A stretch of 64,000 nucleotides of DNA from Burkholderiales bacterium (lineage in GTDB: Bacteria; Pseudomonadota; Gammaproteobacteria; Burkholderiales; Burkholderiaceae_D). Below are positions 34,085 through 41,958 of the stretch, in pieces; within the stretch, counting starts at the first letter, position 1; every line of letters starts with the position of its first letter. The DNA is taken from positions 124,001-188,000 of the forward strand of contig JACQDX010000104.1 in assembly GCA_016200895.1 (NCBI GenBank), read 5' to 3'. Made by a program: the position numbers and the translations under genes. The notes under the pieces are model-generated. The model made no database searches. It saw only the letters and a list, made by a program, of their open reading frames with translations, and was not told the DNA's origin.

Positions 34085-34113
34085 ACCATGAATTGAAATA
34101 AAAAGAGAAAAAT

Positions 34114-35349
34114 ATGAAGCACGAAGATTATGATGTAATGCAATACAAAGATGGTCGTCCTATCAAAATGTGGACCAAAGGCGTCCCTGTTGAAGACGAA
34201 GCCAAAAAACAATTGGCCAATACTTCGCGTATGCCTTTCATCTACAAACATATTGCCGTGATGCCGGACGTGCATTTGGGTAAAGGTTCAACTATCGGTA
34301 GCGTGATACCGACACTGGGTGCGGTGATCCCGGCGGCTGTTGGTGTGGATATCGGTTGCGGGATGATGGCTGCCAAGACTACCCTGTTCGCCCATGATTT
34401 GCCAGATAACCTGGGTCCTTTGCGTACAGCGATAGAAAAAGCCATACCGCATGGTATGTCACCTAAGACCCGTAGCTTCAAAGGCCGTGATAAGGGTTCA
34501 TGGGAATCGCCACCAAGCGCTGTGGATAATGCATGGGCAGAATTGAAAGATGGTTTTGATGAAATCTGCTTGAAAACCCCGCGTTTGAGAAACACCAATA
34601 ACTACCGTCACCTGGGGACTTTGGGTAGCGGTAATCACTTCGTTGAAGTGTGTCTGGATGAAGCCAATGCCGTATGGTTCATGTTGCATTCTGGTTCACG
34701 TGGTGTAGGTAATGCGATCGGTAGCCATTTCATAGAACTGGCCAAGCAGGATATGCGCACCCATTTCATTAACTTGCCCGATCAGGACCTGGCTTATTTG
34801 CCAGAGGGTACCCAGCATTACAAGGATTACATTGAGGCAGTGGGTTGGGCGCAAAAATTTGCACGTATGAACCGTGAAGTGATGATGCAGAATTTGATTG
34901 CTGCTGTCCGTACCGTGATCAGCAAACCGTTTGAGACTCATGTCGAAGCGGTAAACTGCCACCATAATTATGTACAGAAAGAGCATCACTTCGGTAAAGA
35001 TGTATTGGTAACCCGTAAAGGTGCAGTATCTGCGCGTGCTGGTGAATTGGGGATTATCCCTGGTTCCATGGGAGCAAAAAGCTTCATCGTGCGTGGTAAA
35101 GGAAATGAAGAAAGCTTCAATAGCTGCAGCCACGGCGCAGGCCGTACCATGAGCCGTACCGCAGCCAAGAAATTGTATACCGTCGCCGATCAGATCGCTG
35201 CAACCGAAGGTGTGGAATGCCGTAAAGATGCCAACGTGATTGATGAAATCCCTATGGCATATAAAGACATCGATGCCGTCATGCTGGCCCAAAGTGCCCT
35301 GGTAGATGTGGTGCATGTATTGAAGCAGGTAGTGTGTGTTAAGGGTTGA
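34114..35349 (+). CDS. rtcB: RtcB RNA ligase
   Basis: A 411-residue GTP-dependent ligase that joins 2',3'-cyclic-phosphate or 3'-phosphate RNA ends to 5'-OH ends, repairing cleaved tRNA and rRNA. The metal and GTP site residues are visible: MPDVHLGKG (about 50-58), VGVDIGCGM with Cys82, GSGNHFVE, HSGSRGVGN, NCHHNY (281-286) and SCSHGAGRTMSR with His340 as the guanylylated histidine. AAGAGAAAAAT precedes the ATG. It directly follows module 9 and belongs to the RtcR/sigma-54 operon. Confidence 0.96.
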   Translation: MKHEDYDVMQYKDGRPIKMWTKGVPVEDEAKKQLANTSRMPFIYKHIAVMPDVHLGKGSTIGSVIPTLGAVIPAAVGVDIGCGMMAAKTTLFAHDLPDNLGPLRTAIEKAIPHGMSPKTRSFKGRDKGSWESPPSAVDNAWAELKDGFDEICLKTPRLRNTNNYRHLGTLGSGNHFVEVCLDEANAVWFMLHSGSRGVGNAIGSHFIELAKQDMRTHFINLPDQDLAYLPEGTQHYKDYIEAVGWAQKFARMNREVMMQNLIAAVRTVISKPFETHVEAVNCHHNYVQKEHHFGKDVLVTRKGAVSARAGELGIIPGSMGAKSFIVRGKGNEESFNSCSHGAGRTMSRTAAKKLYTVADQIAATEGVECRKDANVIDEIPMAYKDIDAVMLAQSALVDVVHVLKQVVCVKG

Positions 35350-35362
35350 TTTACGAAAGACC

Positions 35363-35500
35363 ATTAACCACGGAGGCACAGAGGCACAGAGGCACAGAGA
35401 AAGACAAGAGAAAATATCTATGAAATTGAGTAACTCAAATTTTATGAAAAAGAGGTTTCTCTTGCTTTTCCTCTGTGTCTCTGTGCCTCTGTGTTGAGAG
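35363..35500. repeat. Inverted repeat with GAGGCACA units between rtcB and rtcA
   Basis: The left arm (about 35368-35413) contains three GAGGCACA-type units followed by GAGAAAGACAAGAGAAA; the right arm (about 35456-35497) is its near reverse complement (TTTCTCTTGC, CTCTGTGCCTCTGTG). The arms flank an AT-rich centre of about 40 bases. CACGGAGGCACAGAGG-type repeats are dispersed in many genomes. In RNA it would make a long hairpin between the two repair genes. Confidence 0.8.
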
Positions 35501-35540
35501 GTCTTGAACTTGCTTTTGATTTGAATTGAAAATAAAAATA

Positions 35541-36578
35541 ATGAATAAAAAAATGATAGAGCTGGATGGCTCTTTGGGTGAGGGTGGTGGGCAGATATTG
35601 CGTACGTCTTTGAGCCTGTCCATGATTACCGGTCAACCGTTTCGCATCATCAATATCCGTGCTGGCCGCGCCAAGCCTGGCTTGTTGCGCCAGCATCTGG
35701 TTGCCGTGCAATCGGCTGCGGCTGTCAGCGGTGCGCAGGTGACCGGTGCAGAACTGGGTTCGACCACGCTGGAATTTATTCCATCGGGTATCTATGGCGG
35801 TACTTACCAGTTCGCCATTGGCAGTGCCGGTAGTTGCACCCTGGTATTGCAGACCTTGATACCCGCTTTGCTGTATGCCGATAAACCATCGACCATCAAG
35901 ATCACTGGTGGCACCCACAATGACATGGCACCGCCTGCACAATTCTTGCAAAAGGCCTATGGCCGGGTATTGCAGCAGATGGGTGCAGATGTCAGCTTTG
36001 AATTAAAGCGCTATGGTTTTGTACCCGCCGGCGGTGGTGAAATCATCGCCCAGATACAGCCATGCAAGCAGTTGAAAAAAATCGATTTGCAGGAACGTGG
36101 TGAAAGACTCAAAGGATATGCAGAAAGCTTTGTCGCCGGTGTACCTGTCGATGTCGCCAAACGAGAACTGGAATGCGTAGGTGCAGGCATGGGCTGGACT
36201 GCTGATCAGTTGCTGGTGCGTGGCCTAAGCAATGATCAGGGGCCGGGCAATGTACTGCTGATTACGCTGGAACATGAACAGGTCACCGAAGTGTTTTGTG
36301 GTTTTGGTGAAAAAGCCGTCAAGGCAGAAAATGTTGCCAAGCGCACTGTGCAGGAATTGCGTGAGTATGTCGCATCCGGTGCAGCACTGGGCGAGCACCT
36401 GGCAGACCAGGTCATGTTGCCCTTTGCACTGGCGGGCGGAGGAAGTTTTACATGCAGCGTCGTTTCGCAACATGCGAAAACTAATGCGGATGTGATTGGA
36501 CGGTTCTTGCCTGTGAGTACAGAGTTTACATCACAAAATAAGTGTTTCATTTGTGATATGCGTACTAATAATGGCTAA
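35541..36578 (+). CDS. rtcA: RtcA, RNA 3'-terminal phosphate cyclase
   Basis: A 345-residue enzyme converting RNA 3'-phosphates to 2',3'-cyclic phosphates using ATP through a covalent adenylyl-histidine. The family blocks are LDGSLGEGGGQILRTSLSLS near the N-terminus, IRAGRAKPGLLRQH, GSAGSCTLVLQT, GGTHNDMAPP and GEHLADQVMLPFALAGGGSF, the last holding the catalytic His. The frame opens at TTG 35526; I chose the ATG at 35541 (MNKKMIELDG), though 35553 is possible because the ribosome site is poor. It follows rtcB after the long inverted repeat. Confidence 0.95.
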   Translation: MNKKMIELDGSLGEGGGQILRTSLSLSMITGQPFRIINIRAGRAKPGLLRQHLVAVQSAAAVSGAQVTGAELGSTTLEFIPSGIYGGTYQFAIGSAGSCTLVLQTLIPALLYADKPSTIKITGGTHNDMAPPAQFLQKAYGRVLQQMGADVSFELKRYGFVPAGGGEIIAQIQPCKQLKKIDLQERGERLKGYAESFVAGVPVDVAKRELECVGAGMGWTADQLLVRGLSNDQGPGNVLLITLEHEQVTEVFCGFGEKAVKAENVAKRTVQELREYVASGAALGEHLADQVMLPFALAGGGSFTCSVVSQHAKTNADVIGRFLPVSTEFTSQNKCFICDMRTNNG

Positions 36579-36621
36579 TTTGTTATTTGATTAAAAATTG
36601 TGCACTACTTGGGAGTCGAGG

Positions 36622-37353
36622 ATGGCAAACGAAAGTCTTTATAAATTAGCGCTTGATCACATGAGTCATACTGTGGATTTATTAACAAGCAATGTTCCTG
36701 CACCCCAAAAGGTGCCGTATCAAACTTCGTTTGTTTACCGATACGTCGAGAAAACAATTCATCAAGCGATAGTGCAAAAAGTTGCAAGAATTGTTTCCAC
36801 ATTGAGTGCAGCGCATTTGCTAATGCATCATGGTTTCGTGCAAGAGCAAGCATGTTTACAAAGAATTCTTCAGGAGCTGAATGAAGACGTTTATTTTCTC
36901 TCGATCGCAACAATAAATAATGACGTAACTGCACTTCATAAAAGTTATTTAGAAGCATTTTATGAAGAGGAATTTGATGCCAATACACCTCTTGAATCGA
37001 CTCAAAAACGGATCATGATTCCGAGGCAAAAAATTCAAGCATATTTAGCTAGCGTGGGTGGTAGTGGTCTTGACCGAAGTACAGGTAATAATCTATTAAA
37101 AACACTTTCTAAAACATACTCTGGTTTTGTCCATGGCGCTTCTCCTCAAATTATGGAGATGTATGGCGGCGACCCTCCTAAGTTTCATGTGTATGGTTTA
37201 TTGGGAACAAGTCGATATCAAGAGCATAGAGATGATCTTTGGAATTATTTTTATAGAAGCATTCTGGCCTTCGGGTTTGCTGCAAAAGCTTTTGGTGATC
37301 AAAGATTATTTGACCAAATAAGCGCATTTTTATACAAATTTGAGAAAAATTAA
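36622..37353 (+). CDS. Uncharacterised, AT-rich orphan gene downstream of rtcA
   Basis: A 243-residue soluble, mainly helical protein that I do not recognise. The start at 36622 has GTCGAGG just upstream. Features seen: an R-x6-H pair (R40, H47, within YRYVEKTIHQ), HLLMHHGF near residue 70, and a C-terminal block KTYSGFVHGASPQIMEMYGG. The R-x6-H spacing is compatible with HEPN ribonucleases but is weak evidence. Codon use and base composition are clearly more AT-rich than in rtcA or rtcB, which suggests recent acquisition. Confidence 0.7.
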   Translation: MANESLYKLALDHMSHTVDLLTSNVPAPQKVPYQTSFVYRYVEKTIHQAIVQKVARIVSTLSAAHLLMHHGFVQEQACLQRILQELNEDVYFLSIATINNDVTALHKSYLEAFYEEEFDANTPLESTQKRIMIPRQKIQAYLASVGGSGLDRSTGNNLLKTLSKTYSGFVHGASPQIMEMYGGDPPKFHVYGLLGTSRYQEHRDDLWNYFYRSILAFGFAAKAFGDQRLFDQISAFLYKFEKN

Positions 37354-37595
37354 TTTCAGGCCCATTTATAAAATTATTTTTCAGTGTGATGAATGCAGAT
37401 ATAAATGTATTTGATTAGAGGTAAAAACAGGGATGTCGCCACAATGGAGTTCTCTGAAATTTTTTATCAATAAAATTTTATGTTTACACAGTAATTTATT
37501 CTCGTGCAAAATCGAGTCTCTTCGATATGCAGTAATTCCACAATTCTCTGCAATTCGATTTTTTCATTAACACCTAATTCAAGAAAGGAACGGCC
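37354..37595. other. AT-rich intergenic stretch after the orphan gene
   Basis: About 240 bases with no gene. TTTACA near 37490 could be the -35 of a promoter for the leader ORF region, but the -10 is poor. Confidence 0.35.
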
Positions 37596-37637
37596 ATGCC
37601 ACGGAATACGGCTAGCAAGAACAATCAATACTTTTAG
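37596..37637 (+). CDS. Candidate 13-residue leader peptide upstream of the second rtcB
   Basis: ATG to TAG encoding MPRNTASKNNQYF, with AAAGGA ending 6 bases before the ATG, which is unusually good for so short a frame. Its stop codon lies inside the left arm of a hairpin that competes with a terminator. This makes a regulatory leader plausible; translation itself is inferred. Confidence 0.5.
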   Translation: MPRNTASKNNQYF

Positions 37638-37662
37638 CCCCGTGCACGACGCTCGGGGCTAA
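37634..37662 (+). promoter_or_regulatory. Candidate anti-terminator hairpin
   Basis: TTAGCCCCG (37634-37642, including the leader stop codon) pairs perfectly with CGGGGCTAA (37654-37662). The right arm overlaps the left arm of the following terminator (37646-37657), so the two structures exclude each other. Confidence 0.5.
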
Positions 37663-37695
37663 GGCAAATCGCCAACCCGAGCCGGTCGTTTTTTT
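37646..37695 (+). terminator. Terminator overlapping the alternative hairpin
   Basis: ACGAC-GCTCGGG (37646-37657) pairs with CCCGAGC-CG-GTCGT (37676-37689), a 12-bp stem with a 2-base bulge, followed by a T run. Confidence 0.65.
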
Positions 37696-37696
37696 G

Positions 37697-37730
37697 AAAA
37701 CCCCGGTGAGGAAACTCGTCGGGGTTTTTT
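37697..37730 (+). terminator. Second strong terminator upstream of rtcB2
   Basis: CCCCG-GTGAG closes on CTCGT-CGGGG with a GAAA tetraloop (two G-U pairs), flanked by A and T runs. It directly follows the previous hairpin; the second rtcB begins 220 bases further on. Confidence 0.85.
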
Positions 37731-37950
37731 ACTTTTAAAAACGCTGATTTTTTGTTGGAACGCCAGAACTTGCATTGCCTTGCGCGGTGCGAGCAGGGTC
37801 GGTGTTCGTCAAAAAAATACGCAGCCTTATTTGCGAAGAATTATTTGCAAAGAAAAGCAGCCAGATATGTCTCATGTCAGCAGCACGATTTGTTGACTCG
37901 GTGAGAACAACTGACTGAAAAAACACCGGCATGACAAGAAGGAAAATTGT

Positions 37951-39159
37951 ATGCCTATAGCTCAAAGTTTGCACAAGGCCAAAGTGCCTGTGCATTTATT
38001 TACCGATGATGTCGATCACACTGCCATACAGCAGTTGCTCAATATCGCTAATTTAAACATTGTCCATCCTTATGTGGCTGCCATGCCGGATGTGCATGCG
38101 GGTGTGGGGGCTACGGTAGGTAGTGTGATACCTACCCGCTCGGCCATCATTCCTGGTGCTGTGGGTGTGGACATAGGTTGTGGCATGAATGCCGTGCGCA
38201 CGACGTTGACTGCCAGCCAGTTGCCTGACAATCTGGCGAAACTGCGCAGTGCGCTGGAAGCCGAAATACCGGTCGGTTTTCGCCAGCATGCCTGGAACAG
38301 GATGCGCGGGTCTGCCCTGGTCAGGGTAGGCAAGCCCTTGAATGACAGGCTGGACAAGATCGTCGCCAAGCACAAAAGCATCATGAAAATGCTGCCCAAG
38401 TTTTACCAAACCTGGATATGCCAGTTGGGTACCCTGGGTGGTGGCAATCACTTCATTGAAGTGTGTATTGATGAAGAGCAGCGTGTATGGATCATGCTGC
38501 ATTCTGGTTCACGTGGCGTGGGCAATGTCATAGGCCGTCATTTTATCTGGGCCGCCAGGAAAGAAATGTGGCGGCACCAGATACATTTGCCGGACAAGGA
38601 CTTGTCTTATTTCACTGAAGGCTCGGAATTGTTTGACGACTATATCGAAGCCGTGCAGTGGGCGCAGGACTATGCGCTGGCCAACCGCAGTGAAATGATG
38701 CGCAGGGCGCTTGCCGTGCTGGAAAAAGAAGTCACCAGCTTCAAGCTTGATGGTGAAGCTATCAATTGCCATCACAATTATGTGTCGCAAGAAACGCATA
38801 ATAATGAAAATCTCTTCATCACCCGCAAGGGGGCAATTTCTGCCCGCATGGGTGAAATGGGGATTATTCCCGGCAGCATGGGGGCGCGCAGTTATATCGT
38901 CAGGGGCAAGGGTAATCCTGAATCATTCTGCTCCTGCTCGCATGGAGCAGGGCGCAGGATGAGCCGTGGAGAGGCAAGGGAAACTTTTGATGCAGATGAT
39001 CTGGCAGCCCAGACTCAGGGTATAGAATGTCGCAAGGACAAGGGTGTAGTGGATGAAATTCCCGCAGCCTATAAAAATATCGACGAAGTTATGGCACATC
39101 AGCATGACCTGGTCGAGATTGTGCATACCTTGCGTCAGGTTGTTTGCGTAAAAGGATAG
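37951..39159 (+). CDS. Second RtcB-family RNA ligase
   Basis: A 402-residue paralogue of the upstream RtcB with all active-site motifs: AAMPDVHAGVG, VGVDIGCGM with Cys78, GGGNHFIE, HSGSRGVGN, NCHHNY (272-277) and SCSHGAGRRMSR with His331. It differs from the first copy in its N-terminal half and in the central insertion (about 105-155), and belongs to a separate subgroup. AGAAGGAAAATTGT lies before the ATG. It is outside the first operon, after two terminators, so it probably has its own regulation. Confidence 0.93.
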   Translation: MPIAQSLHKAKVPVHLFTDDVDHTAIQQLLNIANLNIVHPYVAAMPDVHAGVGATVGSVIPTRSAIIPGAVGVDIGCGMNAVRTTLTASQLPDNLAKLRSALEAEIPVGFRQHAWNRMRGSALVRVGKPLNDRLDKIVAKHKSIMKMLPKFYQTWICQLGTLGGGNHFIEVCIDEEQRVWIMLHSGSRGVGNVIGRHFIWAARKEMWRHQIHLPDKDLSYFTEGSELFDDYIEAVQWAQDYALANRSEMMRRALAVLEKEVTSFKLDGEAINCHHNYVSQETHNNENLFITRKGAISARMGEMGIIPGSMGARSYIVRGKGNPESFCSCSHGAGRRMSRGEARETFDADDLAAQTQGIECRKDKGVVDEIPAAYKNIDEVMAHQHDLVEIVHTLRQVVCVKG

Positions 39160-39169
39160 AGGATAAGAG

Positions 39170-39337
39170 ATGAAGATCAATATCAAATTACCCAAACCGC
39201 GTAACCCGCTGGCCGTGCTGGTCAAGCAGCGCAATGCTGGTGTCCATGGCGCACTCAATCCCAAGCGTACTGAGCGCAGGCAAGAGAAGCAACGTCTGCA
39301 ACAACTCAAGGGCGGGCGACTGAAGGATGAAGAGTAA
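39170..39337 (+). CDS. Small basic protein following the second rtcB
   Basis: Fifty-five codons starting 10 bases after the rtcB stop, with GAGGATAAGAG as ribosome site. The product begins MKINIKLPKPRNPLAVLVKQ and is strongly basic (KRTERRQEKQRLQQ). It resembles short basic hypothetical proteins with a K-PRNPL start. The function is unknown; coupling to an RNA ligase and its charge suggest RNA binding. Confidence 0.75.
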   Translation: MKINIKLPKPRNPLAVLVKQRNAGVHGALNPKRTERRQEKQRLQQLKGGRLKDEE

Positions 39338-39379
39338 GCTCGCAGCTTGTTTGATTTATTTGAAGTTATTTAAACCAGG

Positions 39380-39412
39380 GCGCTCATTTGGCAACAAATG
39401 GGCGCTTTTTTA
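39380..39412 (+). terminator. Terminator after the second rtcB operon
   Basis: GCGCTCATTTG-gcaa-CAAATGGGCGC is an 11-bp stem with one G-U, followed by TTTTTTAT. It lies about 40 bases beyond the small basic gene. Confidence 0.85.
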
Positions 39413-39512
39413 TTTCCTCAACTTGAAATACTTTGCTGCCACCAGCGAGTGCTGGATAAAATCGCTGGATTAAAAAAAAATACTGCGCCAGGTCGCAGAC
39501 GGGAGATATGCC

Positions 39513-40643
39513 ATGATGCGGCAAAACCGACTACAAGCCATAGACCTCTTGCGCGGCCTGGTCATCGTGCTGATGGCACTTGATCATACCCGCGACTTTT
39601 TTGCGGTCACCCCATTCGATCCGTTGGATTTGCAGCAAGGTTCGCCAGGCTGGTTCTGGACGCGCTGGATTACGCATTTATGCGCCCCCATCTTTGTTGC
39701 CCTGGCTGGCATGTCTGCCTTCTTGCGGGCGCAGCAGCGTGATAAAAAAGATATGACACGCTATCTGCTAAGCCGGGGTGCCTTGCTGGTTTTGCTGGAA
39801 TGCACCTGGGTCAGCTTCAGTTGGCAATTTGACTTTAATGTCTTTATCCTGCAAGTGATCTGGGCGATAGGCGTGGCGATGATGGTGCTGGGCTTGCTGA
39901 TCTGGTTGCCACGCTGGGCTATTATCCTGATCGCTGCGGCACTGATACTGCCACATAACCTGCTCGATGGCATGCATGCCAAAGACAGTCATGTCTTGTT
40001 CATGGCCTGGCACCAGGGTGGCTTTTATCCCCTGACTGACAAACTGGGTATAGTGTTTGCCTACCCGCTCATGCCATGGATAGGCTTGATGGCTGCAGGC
40101 TATGCGCTGGGCCCGGTGATGTTGTGGGAGGCTGACAAGCGTCAGCGTTTCCTGTTATCTGTCGCAGCTATCCTGTTTGTGAGTTTCGCGATTTTGCGCA
40201 GTGGTAATTATTATGGCGACCCTGATTTCTGGTCGGCACAAGGCAAAGGCTGGTCTGTGGATTTCATGTCATTTGTGAAGGTGCATAAATATCCGCCTTC
40301 CTTGCTTTACCTGTGCATCACGATCAGCATAGGATTGGGTACTCTCGCCTTGATGGATAAATACGTGAAAAAGCCTTTGCCATTGCTGATGCTGTTTGGC
40401 AAGACACCGATGTTCTTTTATCTGGTGCATATTGCGCTCATCCATGCGCTGGGCTGGATTTATATGCAGTTGCGTTATGGGCAGATCGTTGATTTCCGCA
40501 AGCCTGAGGCGACACCAGAGTATGAAGCTTCACTACTGGTTTGCTATCTTGCCTGGCTGTTTGCTTTGGCTCTGATGTGGGGGCTGACTAAACTGTGGTT
40601 GGCGTACAACCACAAGGCAAAGGCCAAATTGAGTACTGCCTAA
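39513..40643 (+). CDS. DUF1624 / heparan-alpha-glucosaminide N-acetyltransferase-like membrane protein
   Basis: A 376-residue polytopic membrane protein with about nine helices. It starts with the family motif RLQAIDLLRGLVIVLMALDHTRDFF (residues about 6-30), where the Asp-His pair is conserved in transmembrane acyltransferases of this clan. THLCAPIFVALAGMSAFL and GKTPMFFYLVHIALIHALGW follow. Members transfer acyl groups across the membrane; the bacterial substrate is not known. GGGAGAT precedes the ATG. Its stop overlaps by three bases the stop of the convergent MFS gene. Confidence 0.87.
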   Translation: MMRQNRLQAIDLLRGLVIVLMALDHTRDFFAVTPFDPLDLQQGSPGWFWTRWITHLCAPIFVALAGMSAFLRAQQRDKKDMTRYLLSRGALLVLLECTWVSFSWQFDFNVFILQVIWAIGVAMMVLGLLIWLPRWAIILIAAALILPHNLLDGMHAKDSHVLFMAWHQGGFYPLTDKLGIVFAYPLMPWIGLMAAGYALGPVMLWEADKRQRFLLSVAAILFVSFAILRSGNYYGDPDFWSAQGKGWSVDFMSFVKVHKYPPSLLYLCITISIGLGTLALMDKYVKKPLPLLMLFGKTPMFFYLVHIALIHALGWIYMQLRYGQIVDFRKPEATPEYEASLLVCYLAWLFALALMWGLTKLWLAYNHKAKAKLSTA

Positions 40644-41827
40644 GGCTGTTTTTTTTGTTTTTGAGTAGCTGGATGTAACATGAGCCCCAATAAGCTGATG
40701 CAGGCAAAAATGGCACCTGCATAAAAGGTAAAAGCAGATCCAAATTCCTGCCATAGCAAGCCTGCAACAACACTGGCCAGCAACAGACCGACACCACTGG
40801 CCAGATTAAAAAAACCAAAAGCCGTGCCGCGCAAATCAGCCGGGGCGCTGGCTGCAACCATGCTGGACAACAAACCCTGGGTCATGCCCATGTGCACGCC
40901 CCATAAGGCGATTCCGACTGCCAGTCCATACCAGTGCTGGCTATAGCCGAGTACCACATCCGAGGCCACCAGCACCAGCAGGCCCCATGCCAGTAACTGA
41001 GGGTGCGATATCCGGTCAGACAGTTTGCCAAAAGGGTAGGCTGTTGCTGCATACACGAGGTTCATGGCGACCATGATGAGTGGTACATAAGCGACGGGTA
41101 TCTGCATTTGCTGGGCGCGCAGTATCAAAAACGCTTCACTGAAGCGAGCCAGGGTAAAAATGCTACCCAGTGCCACGACCCACCAGTAGGCAGCACCCAT
41201 GCGGCGCAGATTGTGCATGCTGATGGGGTTGCCAGGCTTGTTCGCAATTTTGTTATCTGGTTCCTCAACACCCACGAAAAGCAAGACCATTGCGGCCAGA
41301 CCGGGGATGACGGCCAGCCAGAATATGCGCCGGTAATCATTCATCCACAACAGCATCAGTGCAGTAGCCAGCAATGGTCCGACCACGGCACCTATGGTAT
41401 CGAGGGATTGCCGCAAGCCGAAAGCCGCGCCGCGTATTTCTGCCGGGGTGATGTCGGTAATCAGGGCGTCACGCGGAGCGCCGCGTATGCCTTTGCCTAT
41501 CCTGTCCATCATGCGGGCTGTCAGCAGCATGCCCATGCCCTGGGCGATGGCAAACAGGGGTTTGGTGAAGGCGCTCATGCCATAGCCAAACACCGCCAGG
41601 GCCTTGCGCTTGCCCAGGCGGTCACTCAGTGCCCCTGAAAACACCTTGACGATGAGGGTGGTTGATTCGGCGATGCCATCGATCAGGCCAACGGCAAACA
41701 CGCTGATGCCCAGCGTGCCAACCATGAACATGGGCAGCAGGCTATGTATCATTTCTGAAGAAATATCCATGAGCATGCTGACAAAGCCAAGTATCCAGAT
41801 ACTTTTAGGCAGTGAAGGTTTGCTCAT
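40640..41827 (-). CDS. Major facilitator superfamily transporter
   Basis: A 395-residue protein with about 12 transmembrane helices. The loop 2-3 motif is GALSDRLGKRKALAVFGYG, and RMMDRIGKGIRGAPRDALITD with GLRQSLDTIGAVVGP in the N-terminal half is typical of a drug/metal-resistance-like MFS subgroup. No substrate can be assigned. It is a stand-alone gene convergent with the DUF1624 gene. Confidence 0.9.
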   Translation of the reverse strand: MSKPSLPKSIWILGFVSMLMDISSEMIHSLLPMFMVGTLGISVFAVGLIDGIAESTTLIVKVFSGALSDRLGKRKALAVFGYGMSAFTKPLFAIAQGMGMLLTARMMDRIGKGIRGAPRDALITDITPAEIRGAAFGLRQSLDTIGAVVGPLLATALMLLWMNDYRRIFWLAVIPGLAAMVLLFVGVEEPDNKIANKPGNPISMHNLRRMGAAYWWVVALGSIFTLARFSEAFLILRAQQMQIPVAYVPLIMVAMNLVYAATAYPFGKLSDRISHPQLLAWGLLVLVASDVVLGYSQHWYGLAVGIALWGVHMGMTQGLLSSMVAASAPADLRGTAFGFFNLASGVGLLLASVVAGLLWQEFGSAFTFYAGAIFACISLLGLMLHPATQKQKKQP

Positions 41828-41910
41828 ATGGGCATCTTCCCGTGGAGGTAATGATGAGAGTGTGCCTTAATTTGTGGATTGTGGGAATGTTGTCTTGTTT
41901 GTTGCAGCGC

Positions 41911-41943
41911 AAACCGGCTTCGGGCCAATACCGAAGCCGGGTT
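41911..41943 (-). terminator. Stem-loop downstream of the TPP enzyme gene
   Basis: AACCGGCTTCGG and CCGAAGCCGGGTT are inverted copies around a 7-base loop, 16 bases beyond the minus-strand stop at 41959. The T run after the stem on the minus strand is short, so termination may be moderate. Confidence 0.65.
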
Positions 41944-41958
41944 AAGAAAGGTCAGCCC

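Noticed and set aside
37386-37442. Possible tenth Y-RNA-like module (GTGATGAATGC ... TGTCGCCAC)
   Set aside because: The closing stem has an A-C mismatch, and no inner stem can be formed at the expected position; it is probably chance.
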